Shown: positions 1-8,483, counted from the first letter of the stretch. The stretch is DNA of 64,000 nt from Oscillospiraceae bacterium (GCA_015064745.1 SVRR01000005.1:1-64000), one strand, 5' to 3'. Notes: generated by a model not told the origin, from the sequence alone. Program-made: numbers and translations.

Positions 1-290
1 CTTTGCCGTAAGGCAAAGTTCGTTTTACTACATCTGAAATTCGCTTGCGCGATATGCGCTCGCGGAAGCAGAGCTTCCGTGCAAAATCTTCGATTTTGAA
101 GCGAATTTATGATAAAATAAAACAAAATGGCAAGGACAAAGTCCTTGCCGCCGCGTGCGAAGGCACGCACACTTTGCCGTAAGGCAAAGTTCGTTTTACT
201 ACATCTGAAATTCGCTTGCGCGATATGCGCTCGCGGAAGCTCTGCTTCCGTACAAAATCTCCGATTTTGAAGCGAATTTATGATACAATC
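1..290. repeat. Tandem array of short palindromes, 171-bp period
   Basis: A unit beginning CTTTGCCGTAAGGCAAAG at position 1 recurs at 172, so the period is 171 bp with about 1.7 copies visible; more may lie to the left. Each unit is a chain of small perfect hairpins: CTTTGCC/GGCAAAG, GGAAGC/GCTTCC (loop aga in one copy, tct in the other), AAAATC/GATTTT, plus an outer pair AAATTCGCTT/AAGCGAATTT that encloses the others. Between the copies sit GGCAAGGAC/GTCCTTGCC with loop aaa (129-149) and GCGTGC/GCACGC (153-168). The loop change in the GGAAGC stem keeps the stem intact. No reading frame is conserved, so this is non-coding. Confidence 0.85.
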
Positions 291-313
291 GAAAAGCGGC
301 TGAGGAGCGCAAT

Positions 314-564
314 ATGAGATACGTAAATCAATTAGACTATCCGCACGTTCCCTATCATACTATATGACCCTCATTTCCACGGACGGCAAAGAGTTTTGCT
401 TCCTTGACCCCGGCTATTCGCCCGAGAAATTTAAGCTTCCCGAACGAAAGGGAAGAGTGGACACCTCGCGTGCCCCCTTCCTCTATTGTGACATAGAGGT
501 GATGGACGGCGAGGTCACGACTAAGCCCTATCCCAAATATCATTTGTTTTCTCCCAAGCGATAA
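314..564 (+). pseudogene. Internally deleted peptidase C39-like gene remnant
   Basis: An ATG at 314 gives 16 residues starting MRYVNQLDYPHVPYHT and then a stop. A second frame overlapping that stop (364-564) gives 66 residues including STDGKEFCFLDPGYSPEKF and ending KYHLFSPKR. From memory of clostridial peptidase C39-like proteins of unknown role, the first piece matches their extreme N-terminus and the second their C-terminal end (the ...FLDP... strand and final ...YHLF... strand). The central part with the catalytic Cys and His is absent. I infer an internal deletion that also changed frame. It lies directly downstream of the palindrome array. A small real peptide from 364 is possible but less likely. 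Confidence 0.5.
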
Positions 565-600
565 AAATAAATAATTGTTTAAAAAAGAAAGGATATTAAT

Positions 601-1938
601 ATGAAGACAGGATTTTCCAAAAAAAGCATTACCCCGCCGCTCGGCGCGCCGATCGTCGGATATTACAACGAACGCCGTGTGAAGGGCGTGTTAGACGAGC
701 TTTACGTCCGTGCGGTTGCCTTTGACGACGGCGAAAAGCTTGCTTTTTTGATCACCCTTGATCTTTGCTTTTTTTCCCAAACCTTCTACGACGAATACAA
801 GAGCATGATCGCCGCCGAGACGGGTGCGTCGCCCGAGGCGGTGTTTATCACCTGCTCTCACACCCACACAGGCCCCCTTGTTGGCAAGGATTTCGCGTCG
901 GAGCTCCAAAGCTCTCCTGAGTATTTGGCGACGCTGAAGCTTGCCGTGCGCGACGCGGCGCTCTATGCCGTCCTTGATCTTAAACCTACCTGTGTCAAGA
1001 TCGCGACGACGGAGGCAAAGGGCATCTCCTTCTGCCGCCGCTATCGCATGAAGGACGGCTCGGTGGCGACCAACCCCGGCGTCGGCAACCCGAATATCGA
1101 CCACGCGCTCTCCGAGCCCAACGAGACGGTGAAGGTGCTTCGCCTTGTGCGTGAGGGCGGACGCGAGGTTTGTCTTGTAAGCTTCGGTACGCATCCCGAC
1201 TCGGTGGGCGGTGAGTATATCAGCGCCGACTATCCCGGCTACGTTTGCGACACCGTGGAGGGTGCGCTTGACGGCGTTGACTGTGTGTTTTTGCAAGCAC
1301 CGCAGGGTGACGTTAACCATATCAACCCCAACCCCTCGGAGGAGGCATGCGCCTTGACCTTCGTTGATTTTGACAGTGTGCCGCGCGGCATTGAATATAC
1401 GAAGCACATGGGCAGAGTGATCGCGGGCGCTGCGATCGCCGTCTATTCGCTGTGCCGTGAGATCGATACCGAAGGGATCGCTTTCGGGGAAAAGCTCGTA
1501 AAGCTTCCCACCAACGCCGAAAACGACAAGCTTGAAGCGGCGCGCGAGATCTGCCGCCATTACGATGAGGGCAGGCTTGATCTTATTCCGTATACCGAAA
1601 TGGCGCTTACCACCGAGATCGCGCGCGCGCGCCGTATCGTGGAGCTTGAGCACGGCCCCGATTTTTACACCTATAAGCTGTCGGCACTTCGCCTCGGCTC
1701 GCTCGTTTTTGCGGGTCTGCCCGGAGAGCCCTTTACCGATATCGGCAACCGCATCGCGGAAGAGTCTCCCTTTGAAAACACCGTCATTTGCTGTCTCTCC
1801 AACGCCGAGGGTGCGTACATCCCCACGGCAAAGGCATACAGCGAGGGCGGCTACGAGGCGGCATCCTCCCGCTTGAAGGCAGGCTCGGACGATATTATGG
1901 TTGGGGGCATGAACGAGCTTTTGAAGGAGATTTTGTAA
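601..1938 (+). CDS. Neutral/alkaline ceramidase N-terminal-domain-like hydrolase
   Basis: The 445-residue cytosolic protein has no signal peptide. It opens with the family-type segment GFSKKSITPPLGAPIVGY and carries the histidine motif CSHTHTGP near residue 86, a SFGTHPD segment near 198 and QGDVNH near 239, as in the ceramidase N-terminal domain family (PF04734), whose founding members use zinc to cleave N-acyl amide bonds. It is shorter than true secreted ceramidases (over 600 residues) and lacks their C-terminal domain, so the substrate is unknown. An AGGAT-type RBS lies 7 bp before the ATG. It is followed 4 bp later by an AAC(3)-family gene, so the two are co-transcribed. A paralog lies at the other end of the window (63055). 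Confidence 0.8.
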   Translation: MKTGFSKKSITPPLGAPIVGYYNERRVKGVLDELYVRAVAFDDGEKLAFLITLDLCFFSQTFYDEYKSMIAAETGASPEAVFITCSHTHTGPLVGKDFASELQSSPEYLATLKLAVRDAALYAVLDLKPTCVKIATTEAKGISFCRRYRMKDGSVATNPGVGNPNIDHALSEPNETVKVLRLVREGGREVCLVSFGTHPDSVGGEYISADYPGYVCDTVEGALDGVDCVFLQAPQGDVNHINPNPSEEACALTFVDFDSVPRGIEYTKHMGRVIAGAAIAVYSLCREIDTEGIAFGEKLVKLPTNAENDKLEAAREICRHYDEGRLDLIPYTEMALTTEIARARRIVELEHGPDFYTYKLSALRLGSLVFAGLPGEPFTDIGNRIAEESPFENTVICCLSNAEGAYIPTAKAYSEGGYEAASSRLKAGSDDIMVGGMNELLKEIL

Positions 1939-1942
1939 GCAC

Positions 1943-2752
1943 ATGACGACGAGGGAAGAGCTGTTTTCACAGCTCAAAGCCATGGGCGCGCCGCGCGACG
2001 GCGTCGTTTTGATGCATTCCTCTTTAAGGCTTATCGGCGCCACCGAGGGCGGCGCGCGGGGACTTCTTGACGCGCTGATCGAATATTTTACCGGAGGGGG
2101 CGGTCTTCTTGCTCTGCCCACGCACACCTGGGACAAGCTTTCCTTTCCCGATGAGATCACGCTTGACATGACGAAATGCGAGAGCAACCTCGGCGCGCTT
2201 GCCCGCGTTGCCCTTGCGGACGGGCGGGGCGTTCGCTCCGAGCATCCCACCCATTCCGTCGTGGTCTTTGGAGATAAGGCGCGGGCGCGCGCCATGGTTG
2301 CGGGGGATATGTATTTAAAGACCCCCGCGCCCGCTGACAGCTTTTACGGAAGACTGTATGATGCGGGCGGATACGTGCTTCTCGCGGGCACGTCGCAGAC
2401 CTCCAACACCTTTTTGCATACGGTGGATGAGATCCTAGACACGCCCGACCGCATGGGAACCAAGGAATACGCCGTGTCGGTCAAAAGAGAAAGCGGAGAG
2501 ATCTATCGCACGAGTGTCCTCATTTATGAGGGCAAGGATATTGAGGACGTTTCCCAACGCTTTTGCAAGCTTGACCTGCCCTTCCGCTATCACGGCTGTG
2601 TGACGAACGGCTTTGTCGGCGAGGCTCCTGCTCAGCTTTGCTCGACGAAGGGGCTGTTCGACGTGATGAAGCTCATCTACGAGAGAGGCGGCGAGGGGTA
2701 TGACCCTTTCGTCGGAGAGCTTGCCATTCCGCCGAAATATTACGTAAAATAA
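1943..2752 (+). CDS. AAC(3)-family N-acetyltransferase
   Basis: A 269-residue protein of the aminoglycoside 3-N-acetyltransferase superfamily (PF02522; BA2930/YokD type). Family landmarks are VVLMHSSLRLIG near residue 21, LALPTHTWD near 56, the RSEHPTHSVVVFG block near 97 holding the family's conserved His, and HTVDE near 149. Proteins of this fold transfer acetyl from acetyl-CoA to an amine; many in Bacillota are not resistance enzymes and have unknown substrates, so resistance should not be inferred. It follows the ceramidase-like gene by 4 bp, and the pairing of an amide hydrolase with an N-acetyltransferase suggests turnover of an amino-sugar or N-acyl compound. A strong terminator closes the operon. 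Confidence 0.85.
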   Translation: MTTREELFSQLKAMGAPRDGVVLMHSSLRLIGATEGGARGLLDALIEYFTGGGGLLALPTHTWDKLSFPDEITLDMTKCESNLGALARVALADGRGVRSEHPTHSVVVFGDKARARAMVAGDMYLKTPAPADSFYGRLYDAGGYVLLAGTSQTSNTFLHTVDEILDTPDRMGTKEYAVSVKRESGEIYRTSVLIYEGKDIEDVSQRFCKLDLPFRYHGCVTNGFVGEAPAQLCSTKGLFDVMKLIYERGGEGYDPFVGELAIPPKYYVK

Positions 2753-2753
2753 C

Positions 2754-2785
2754 AAAAAGGCTTCCGCCGCAGCGGAAGCCTTTTT
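2754..2785. terminator. Bidirectional intrinsic terminator
   Basis: Stem GGCTTCCGC/GCGGAAGCC with loop cgca, A-run on the left and T5 on the right. It ends the two-gene operon at 2752 and would also stop transcription of the truncated minus-strand gene at 2801. Confidence 0.9.
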
Positions 2786-2800
2786 CCGTACAATTGGGTA

Positions 2801-3100
2801 TTACAGCAGAGAAACGTCTGCCGAGAGCGCGTTGTGGTCGGAAAGAGAGGTGGGGTGGACGCAAACGTCGCTTACCTTCAAGCCCTTGACGATGATGTTA
2901 TCCGGCGCGCGGTTGTTTTTGCCCGTGGGGAAGGTCGCAAACGAGCCGTCGTTGCCGAGCGTGTAGCCCGCGTCCTTGAAAATATCAAAATCTTCAAAGC
3001 GATGGCAGTTGAAGTCACCCACGATTACGACGCGCTCCTCGCTTGCAAGCACCGAGATCAGCTCCTTTATTTGCGCCTTGTTGGCCGTGTCGGGGTCAAG
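2801..3100 (-). pseudogene. 5'-truncated endonuclease/exonuclease/phosphatase gene
   Basis: Reading the minus strand from about 3100 to the TAA at 2801 gives roughly 99 residues that match the C-terminal half of the endonuclease/exonuclease/phosphatase fold: VVIVGDFNC (metal-binding GDFN motif), then APDNIIV, then the final TSLSDHNALSADV with the catalytic SDH. The N-terminal half, with the usual first Asn and Glu of this family, is missing. The frame stays open further upstream but only as the antisense of a PHP-domain gene, so the homology stops at the junction near 3100. No start codon or RBS fits. I infer a non-functional fragment. Confidence 0.75.
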
Positions 3101-3433
3101 GCGGCGGGTGGCTTCGTGGTGCTCGCGCACCCCTCGGACGCGCAGATGGACCGTATCGACGAATATATCGCCATCGGTGTTGAGGGCATTGAGGTCTGGC
3201 ATTCCGACCTCGACGAAGCACAAAGGGAAAGAGCGCTCAACATCGCGCTGGAAAAGGACCTTTACGTGTCGGGCGGCAGTGACCACAGCGGTCTTCTCGG
3301 CGGTCTGTATTCCTCGTACCCCGATGAAGAGACCTTGAAGGCGTCGCCGCATTATATTCCCCCGCGCTCAACGGGCGTGCCGCGGGAATATTTTGAGGAG
3401 CTTGTTACGAGGAAAAGAAATCGCGTGAAATAA
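3101..3433 (+). pseudogene. 5'-truncated PHP-domain phosphoesterase gene
   Basis: From about 3101 the plus strand encodes AAGGFVVLAHPSDAQMDRID, then GVEGIEVWHSDL and YVSGGSDHSG, which are the later metal-binding blocks of PHP-domain phosphoesterases (TrpH/YciV type; the conserved AHP and GSDxH motifs). The N-terminal blocks (the HxH and following motifs) are absent, because the upstream sequence is the opposite strand of another broken gene. The C-terminus up to the TAA at 3431-3433 looks intact (about 110 residues). No start codon or RBS belongs to it. See the finding on the head-to-head junction. Confidence 0.75.
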
Positions 3434-3502
3434 GTCTTTTTGAGGGAGCAAGGCCGTGCGCGCTTTGCTCTCTTTTTCTTTGCTCAAAAAGGAGAAAGTC
3501 TA

Positions 3503-3531
3503 TTGACATGGGACACGCTTTTGGTTATAAT
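3503..3531 (+). promoter_or_regulatory. Sigma-A promoter of glyA
   Basis: TTGACA at 3503-3508 and TATAAT at 3526-3531 with a 17-bp spacer: a perfect consensus. The glyA ATG follows 35 bp downstream, so the leader is short and holds only the RBS GGAGG. Confidence 0.93.
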
Positions 3532-3565
3532 ATATATTGGTAAAATTTTGCTTTGGAGGAAGCTT

Positions 3566-4816
3566 ATGTACAACGATTACAAAGATAATATTCCCACGCT
3601 TGCCGCATATGATGCCGACGTTGCCGCCGCAATGGGAAGAGAGCTCGGCAGACAAAGAGAAAATCTTGAATTGATCGCCTCGGAGAACATCGTCTCCCCC
3701 GCCGTGCTTATGGCGATGGGCTCGGTGCTTACCAACAAGTACGCCGAGGGCTATCCCGCACACCGTTATTACGGCGGTTGTGTGTATGTGGACGAGGTAG
3801 AGGAGATCGCAAGAAAGCGCGCGTGTGCGCTTTTCGGCGCGGAGCACGCAAACGTACAGCCTCACTCGGGCGCGCAGGCAAACATGGCGGCGTACGCCGC
3901 GCTCATTAAGCCCGGTGACACCGTGATGGGTATGTCGCTGGACGCGGGCGGACACTTGACCCACGGCTCGCCCGTCAACCAATCGGGCAAGCTTTACAAC
4001 TTCGTTCCCTATGGCGTCGGTGTTGACGGCTATATCGATTACGAGGACGTGCGCGCGAAGGCGCGCGAATGCAAGCCTGCTCTGATCGTCGCGGGCGCGT
4101 CGGCTTATCCCCGCGCCATCAAGTTTGACGTTCTTTCCGAGATCGCCAAGGAGGTCGGCGCTTATTTCATGGTCGACATGGCGCACATCGCGGGTCTCGT
4201 TGCCGCAGGACTCCATCAGAGCCCCGTGCCGTATGCCGACATCGTCACCACCACCACCCACAAGACGCTCCGCGGTCCCCGTGGCGGTATGATCCTTTGC
4301 CGTGAGGAGTACGCTAAGGCAGTCGATAAGGCGATCTTTCCCGGCACGCAGGGCGGTCCTCTCATGCACGTGATCGCCGCAAAGGCAGTTGCGCTGGGCG
4401 AAGCGCTCACCGAGGAATTTAAGGATTACCAGAGACGCATTGTAGAAAACGCCGCGGCACTTGCCGAGGGCTTCCGCAAGAGAGGCGTCAATATGGTAAC
4501 GGGCGGCACGGACAACCACCTCATGCTTCTCGACCTTCGCGGTACGGGCGTGACGGGCAAGGAGCTGGAAGCCCGCCTTGACGAGGTGCATATCACCCTC
4601 AACAAGAACGCCATCCCCGGCGACCCCGAAAAGCCCATGGTCACGAGCGGTGTCCGTATCGGTACGCCCGCTGTTACCACGCGCGGTCTCGGTGTGGCTG
4701 AGATGGATCTTATCGCGGACTATATTACTCGCACCATTCGCTCCTTTGAGAGCGACAAAGAGGCGATCAAGGCAGGCGTTGCCGAGATCTGCCGTCGCTT
4801 CCCCCTCTACGAATAA
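3566..4816 (+). CDS. glyA: Serine hydroxymethyltransferase
   Basis: A PLP enzyme that interconverts serine and glycine while loading tetrahydrofolate with a one-carbon unit. The protein has 416 residues, the usual length. Hallmarks seen: [11 protein letters not shown] near residue 31, the [12 protein letters not shown] block, [17 protein letters not shown], and the PLP lysine in [14 protein letters not shown] near residue 230. I chose the ATG at 3566 because GGAGGAAGC lies just upstream and the frame before it overlaps the promoter. It is preceded by a perfect sigma-A promoter and is probably monocistronic; no clear terminator follows it. Confidence 0.97.
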   Translation: MYNDYKDNIPTLAAYDADVAAAMGRELGRQRENLELIASENIVSPAVLMAMGSVLTNKYAEGYPAHRYYGGCVYVDEVEEIARKRACALFGAEHANVQPHSGAQANMAAYAALIKPGDTVMGMSLDAGGHLTHGSPVNQSGKLYNFVPYGVGVDGYIDYEDVRAKARECKPALIVAGASAYPRAIKFDVLSEIAKEVGAYFMVDMAHIAGLVAAGLHQSPVPYADIVTTTTHKTLRGPRGGMILCREEYAKAVDKAIFPGTQGGPLMHVIAAKAVALGEALTEEFKDYQRRIVENAAALAEGFRKRGVNMVTGGTDNHLMLLDLRGTGVTGKELEARLDEVHITLNKNAIPGDPEKPMVTSGVRIGTPAVTTRGLGVAEMDLIADYITRTIRSFESDKEAIKAGVAEICRRFPLYE

Positions 4817-4914
4817 TCCTCCGCCAAACGGCAAAAAAATGTAAAAAGAGCTTTGCGCTTCGCGGCGCACAGCTCTAAAATGAAAACAAAGATTTACAAA
4901 GAGAGGTCACTTCG

Positions 4915-6291
4915 ATGGATAATCAACCCCGCGAACGCTTAGGCTCTCGCCTTGGCTTTATTCTTCTTTCGGTCGGCTGTGCCGTGGGCATGGGCAACGT
5001 ATGGAAGTTCCCGACCATTACGGGACAAAACGGCGGCGCGTTCTTCGTTTTGTTCTACCTTCTGTTCCTCGTGCTTCTTGGCGTGCCCCTGATGACGATG
5101 GAGTTCGCGCTCGGCAGAGCCGCGCAAAAGAGCCCCGTCCGTCTTTATCATGCCCTGACGCCCAAGGGCAGTCCCTTCCGCGCGCACGGCTACGCCGCTT
5201 TGGCGGGCAACGTCATTTTGATGATGTTCTACGTGCCCGTTTGCTCTTGGACGATCATTTATTTTTGGTATGCTCTGACGGGTAAATTCCAGACGACGGC
5301 GACCGCCGACTTCGGCGCGCTCTTTGACGGCATGATCGGCAACCCTTGGGCGCTTACTCTCGTCGTTCTGGGCGTGACGGCGCTTGGCTTCTTCATCTGC
5401 TCTCGCTCCTTACAGGGCGGTCTTGAGCGTGTGACCAAGATCATGATGGTGGCACTTTTTGCGATCATGATCGCTCTTGCCATCAATTCCTTTACGCTCG
5501 ACGGCGCGGGCGAGGGTCTTTCCTTCTACCTGCTTCCCAACCTGGACAACTTCCTTGACCCTTCCCATAACGGCATCATCGGCGTTATTACCGCCGCGAT
5601 GAACCAAGCCTTCTTCACGCTTTCCATCGGCATCGGCTCGATGGCGATCTTCGGCAGCTTTATCGGCAAGGAGCACGCGCTTCTCGGCGAGAGCGTCCGT
5701 GTTACGGCGCTGGATACGCTCGTCGCTCTTCTTGCGGGTCTCATCATTTTCCCCGCTTGCGCGACCTTTGACGTTGAGGTGTCGGCAGGACCGCCGCTGA
5801 TCTTCATCGCCCTTCCCCGTATCTTCCACGATATGTGGGGCGGTGTTGTTTTCGGTACGCTCTTCTTCGTCTTTATGGCGTTTGCGGCACTTTCGACCGT
5901 CTTCGCCGTTTTCCAAAACATCCTTTCCTGCGTGCAGGATCTTATCGGTTGGTCCAAGGGAAAGGCCGCCCTTGTCTGCGGCATCGGCGTGTTTTTCCTC
6001 ACCCTTCCTTGCGTGTTCGGCGGGCTTTCGGGGCTTAACCTCGGCAAGCTTACGTCGGTGCTTGACGTAGAGGACTATCTCGTGTCCAACATTCTTTTGC
6101 CGCTTGGCGCGTTCATCTTCACCATCTTCTGTACGTGGAAGCGTGGCTGGGGCTTTGATCGCTTTATGGCAGAGGCAAACACGGGCGAGGGCATGAAGGT
6201 GAAGAAGTGGATGTACGGTTATATGAAATACGTGCTTCCCGTGATCATCGGCGTTCTCTTCGTGATGGGCGCAATAAATCCCTTTATTTGA
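4915..6291 (+). CDS. Neurotransmitter:sodium symporter (SNF) family transporter
   Basis: A 458-residue polytopic membrane protein, about 11-12 hydrophobic segments. The start GSRLGFILLSVGCAVGMGN followed by VWKFPTI is the unwound TM1 sodium/substrate site of the SNF family (LeuT, MhsT, TnaT). NGGAFFVLFY, the ERVTKIMM region and the TM6-TM8 segments with SIGIGSMAIFGSF also fit. Family members import amino acids with Na+; the substrate cannot be read here. GAGAGG precedes the ATG. It sits 98 bp after glyA, so it may be read through from the glyA promoter, which would suit serine/glycine or tryptophan uptake, but that is inference. Confidence 0.93.
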   Translation: MDNQPRERLGSRLGFILLSVGCAVGMGNVWKFPTITGQNGGAFFVLFYLLFLVLLGVPLMTMEFALGRAAQKSPVRLYHALTPKGSPFRAHGYAALAGNVILMMFYVPVCSWTIIYFWYALTGKFQTTATADFGALFDGMIGNPWALTLVVLGVTALGFFICSRSLQGGLERVTKIMMVALFAIMIALAINSFTLDGAGEGLSFYLLPNLDNFLDPSHNGIIGVITAAMNQAFFTLSIGIGSMAIFGSFIGKEHALLGESVRVTALDTLVALLAGLIIFPACATFDVEVSAGPPLIFIALPRIFHDMWGGVVFGTLFFVFMAFAALSTVFAVFQNILSCVQDLIGWSKGKAALVCGIGVFFLTLPCVFGGLSGLNLGKLTSVLDVEDYLVSNILLPLGAFIFTIFCTWKRGWGFDRFMAEANTGEGMKVKKWMYGYMKYVLPVIIGVLFVMGAINPFI

Positions 6292-6305
6292 TCGTAATCG
6301 GTTTT

Positions 6306-6335
6306 GGGGAATCGATTTTCGCTTCCCCTTTTTTT
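6306..6335 (+). terminator. Intrinsic terminator after the SNF transporter
   Basis: Stem GGGGAA/TTCCCC with an 11-base loop and a T7 tail. It separates the transporter gene from pyk, yet I found no convincing promoter between this hairpin and the pyk start 18 bp later, so it may act as a partial terminator. Confidence 0.75.
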
Positions 6336-6352
6336 ACGAAAGGAAAACAAAC

Positions 6353-7765
6353 ATGAGAAAAACCAAGATCATCTGTACGATCGGTCCCGCCTCGGAGAGC
6401 GAGGAGATGCTGGAAGCCCTTTGTAAAAACGGCATGAGCGTGGCGCGCCTCAATTTCTCCCACGGCACGCACGAGGGCTATCATAAGATCATGGAGCGCA
6501 TCCGCCGCGTGCGCGAACGGCTTGCGTGCCCCTTGGCGGTCATGCTTGACACCAAGGGCCCCGAATACCGCATCAAGACCTTCGCGAAGGGCAGCGTGAC
6601 GCTCAAAGAGGGCGCACCCTTTATCTTCACCACCGAGGACGTTTTGGGAGACGAGACGCGCGTATCCGTGAATTACGACCACTTGACCGACGACCTCTCT
6701 GTGGGAGACACGGTGCTCGTCAACAACGGGCTGGTCTCCTTCCGTGTAGAGAAGATCGAGGGCTATTGCGTTTACACCCGCGTGCTTGTCGGCGGCGTGC
6801 TTTCCGACCGCAAGAGCATGAATTTCCCGAACAAGGTGCTTCGTCACGACTATCTCTCGGAGCAGGACAAGGCAGACCTTTTGTTCGGCATCCGTGAGGA
6901 GATCGACTTCGTTGCCGCCTCCTTCGTTTCCTCCCGTGCCGACGCGCGTGCGATACGTGATTTTCTCAACGAGAACGGCGGACGCGAGATCGGGCTTATC
7001 GCCAAGATCGAAAACCGCGCGGGCGTGGAGAACATCGACGAGATCTGCGAGGTCGCGGACGGCATTATGGTCGCGAGAGGCGACCTCGGTGTGGAAATTC
7101 CTTACGTCGAGGTGCCCTCGGTGCAAAAGCAGATCATCAAGGAATGTCGCTTGCTCGGCAAGCGTGTTATTACGGCGACCGAGATGCTGGAAAGCATGAT
7201 AACAAACCCCCGTCCGACCCGTGCGGAGATCTCCGACGTGGCGAACGCCGTGTACGACGGCTCCTCCGCCGTGATGCTTTCGGGCGAAACGGCGGCGGGA
7301 AAATACCCCGTTGAGGCGGTCAAAAACATGGCACAAATCGCCGAGTACACCGAGAAGCACATTAATTATAGGCGTTGGTTCGTGACCACAGAATATAAGA
7401 TCCGCAACAATCTCGACGCCATCTCTCACGCTACCTGCGCGATGGCGATCGACGTAGACGCGAGGTGCATCGTCGTCAACTCCATGTCGGGTGTCACGGC
7501 GCGCATGGTCAGCCGTTTCCGCTCTCCTGCCGATATCCTGGGTGTTACCACCTCGGAGAGAGCGTGGCGGCAGCTTAATTTAAGCTGGGGCGTTACCCCC
7601 GTGCTCAGCGAGGAATACGATTCGGCGGAGGTCATGTATTATCAGGGACTTCTCCACGCCAAGCGCGTATTTAAGCTTGAAAAGGGCGACAACGTGGTCT
7701 TGACGGGCGGCCGCGTGAACGGCGCGGTCGGTAACACCAACACCATCAAGGTAGAGACTGTGTAA
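6353..7765 (+). CDS. pyk: Pyruvate kinase
   Basis: Transfers phosphate from phosphoenolpyruvate to ADP, the last step of glycolysis. It is 470 residues, typical for the short form without the extra C-terminal PEP-utiliser domain found in some Bacillota. Motifs: KIICTIGPAS at the N-terminus, ARLNFSHG, MLDTKGPE, the active-site signature LIAKIENRAGVENIDEI near 218, MVARGDLGVE near 240, and TATEMLESMITNPRPTRAE near 280. The RBS is GAAAGG. It lies just behind a terminator hairpin. The window also encodes pyruvate phosphate dikinase at 49897, which catalyses the reverse direction, so both sides of the PEP/pyruvate node are present. Confidence 0.97.
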   Translation: MRKTKIICTIGPASESEEMLEALCKNGMSVARLNFSHGTHEGYHKIMERIRRVRERLACPLAVMLDTKGPEYRIKTFAKGSVTLKEGAPFIFTTEDVLGDETRVSVNYDHLTDDLSVGDTVLVNNGLVSFRVEKIEGYCVYTRVLVGGVLSDRKSMNFPNKVLRHDYLSEQDKADLLFGIREEIDFVAASFVSSRADARAIRDFLNENGGREIGLIAKIENRAGVENIDEICEVADGIMVARGDLGVEIPYVEVPSVQKQIIKECRLLGKRVITATEMLESMITNPRPTRAEISDVANAVYDGSSAVMLSGETAAGKYPVEAVKNMAQIAEYTEKHINYRRWFVTTEYKIRNNLDAISHATCAMAIDVDARCIVVNSMSGVTARMVSRFRSPADILGVTTSERAWRQLNLSWGVTPVLSEEYDSAEVMYYQGLLHAKRVFKLEKGDNVVLTGGRVNGAVGNTNTIKVETV

Positions 7766-7810
7766 TAAAAAAAGAAGCAGGCAGAGAAGATCTTTGCTTG
7801 CTTCTTTATT
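7766..7810. terminator. Bidirectional terminator between convergent genes
   Basis: A long interrupted stem, AAAGAAGCA(g)GCA pairing with TGC(t)TGCTTCTTT, flanked by an A-run and a T-rich tail. It serves pyk from the left and the yfcE-type gene from the right. Confidence 0.8.
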
Positions 7811-7824
7811 TTCAAATTATGATA

Positions 7825-8370
7825 TTACAGCGCAAAGGTGTCGTAGGCTTGTCCGTTGAGGAGACTTTTGAGATGGAAGGTCTTGCCGTCGAAAAGGATA
7901 TAAGACGGCGGTGTCTTTTCCTTGGGAATACCGACCGAGCCGGGATTCATATAGACGTAATCCTCTTTGACCGACAGCTTGGCGACGTGGGTATGGCCCG
8001 ACATCAAAATGTCGCCCTTTTTCATGGGCGGGGGGGCGTCCTCGCCGTATTTATCCCCGTGGGTGAGATGGATAAATCTGTCCTCAATGGCGATGACGGC
8101 GTAGTCGAAGACGGGGAAGGGAAGCACCATTTTGTCGACGTCGGAGTCACAGTTGCCGCGCACGCAGAGAATGCGGTCGGCGTACGGCTCAAGAATGGCA
8201 ATCGTCTCCCTTGGCGAGTAATCCGGGGGGAGAGGATTGCGCGCGCCGTGGTAGAGAATATCACCGAGCAAAACGATGCGGTCTGCTTTCTCTAATGTGA
8301 ACCACGTGATAAGTCTTGCAGCGTCCTCACGCGCACCGTGCAGGTCGGAGGCGAATATAATCTTTTCCAT
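7825..8370 (-). CDS. yfcE: YfcE-type metallophosphodiesterase
   Basis: A 181-residue calcineurin-like phosphoesterase close to YfcE/MJ0936, which need Mn2+ and hydrolyse phosphodiesters; the physiological substrate is not established. All five metal blocks are visible: FASDLHG near residue 6, LLGDILYHG, VRGNCDSDVD, LTHGDKYG, and SGHTHVAKL, followed by the family's MNPGSVGIP. Transcribed leftward from its own promoter (8455-8483) through a palindromic hairpin element in the leader. It ends at the shared terminator facing pyk. Confidence 0.92.
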   Translation of the reverse strand: MEKIIFASDLHGAREDAARLITWFTLEKADRIVLLGDILYHGARNPLPPDYSPRETIAILEPYADRILCVRGNCDSDVDKMVLPFPVFDYAVIAIEDRFIHLTHGDKYGEDAPPPMKKGDILMSGHTHVAKLSVKEDYVYMNPGSVGIPKEKTPPSYILFDGKTFHLKSLLNGQAYDTFAL

Positions 8371-8395
8371 AACAACCTCGAATTTTTCGTTTTTT

Positions 8396-8430
8396 GCCGC
8401 ACGTGCGGCGGCAAGGACAAAGTCCTTGCC
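8396..8430. repeat. Palindromic hairpin pair in the yfcE leader
   Basis: Two adjacent perfect hairpins: GCCGCACGTGCGGC (8396-8409) and GGCAAGGAC/GTCCTTGCC with loop aaa (8410-8430). The second is identical to the one at 129-149. They lie between the minus-strand promoter at 8455-8483 and the yfcE start, so they would be transcribed as leader RNA structure. Confidence 0.85.
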
Positions 8431-8454
8431 GTTTTGTTTTATTTATTATATCAT

Positions 8455-8483
8455 ATTATATCATAAGCCTCCCGCAAAATCAA
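8455..8483 (-). promoter_or_regulatory. Sigma-A promoter of the yfcE-type gene
   Basis: On the minus strand TTGATT (8478-8483) and TATAAT (8455-8460) with a 17-bp spacer. A second TATAAT-like box lies 10 bp further on. Confidence 0.75.

Noticed and set aside
691..2295. 534-codon minus-strand frame across the ceramidase-like and AAC(3) genes
   Set aside because: It spans two real plus-strand genes and their junction, has no RBS and no recognisable motif.
1943..2752. Aminoglycoside resistance determinant
   Set aside because: The AAC(3) fold is confirmed by motifs, but many members in Bacillota act on unknown amines and context is metabolic.
2834..3433. One complete 199-residue plus-strand protein
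   Set aside because: Only the last 110 residues resemble a PHP protein; the first part is the opposite strand of an EEP-type gene.
4817..4914. Terminator after glyA (GAGCT...AGCTC hairpin)
   Set aside because: The stem is interrupted and no T-run follows, so read-through into the sodium symporter gene is as likely.
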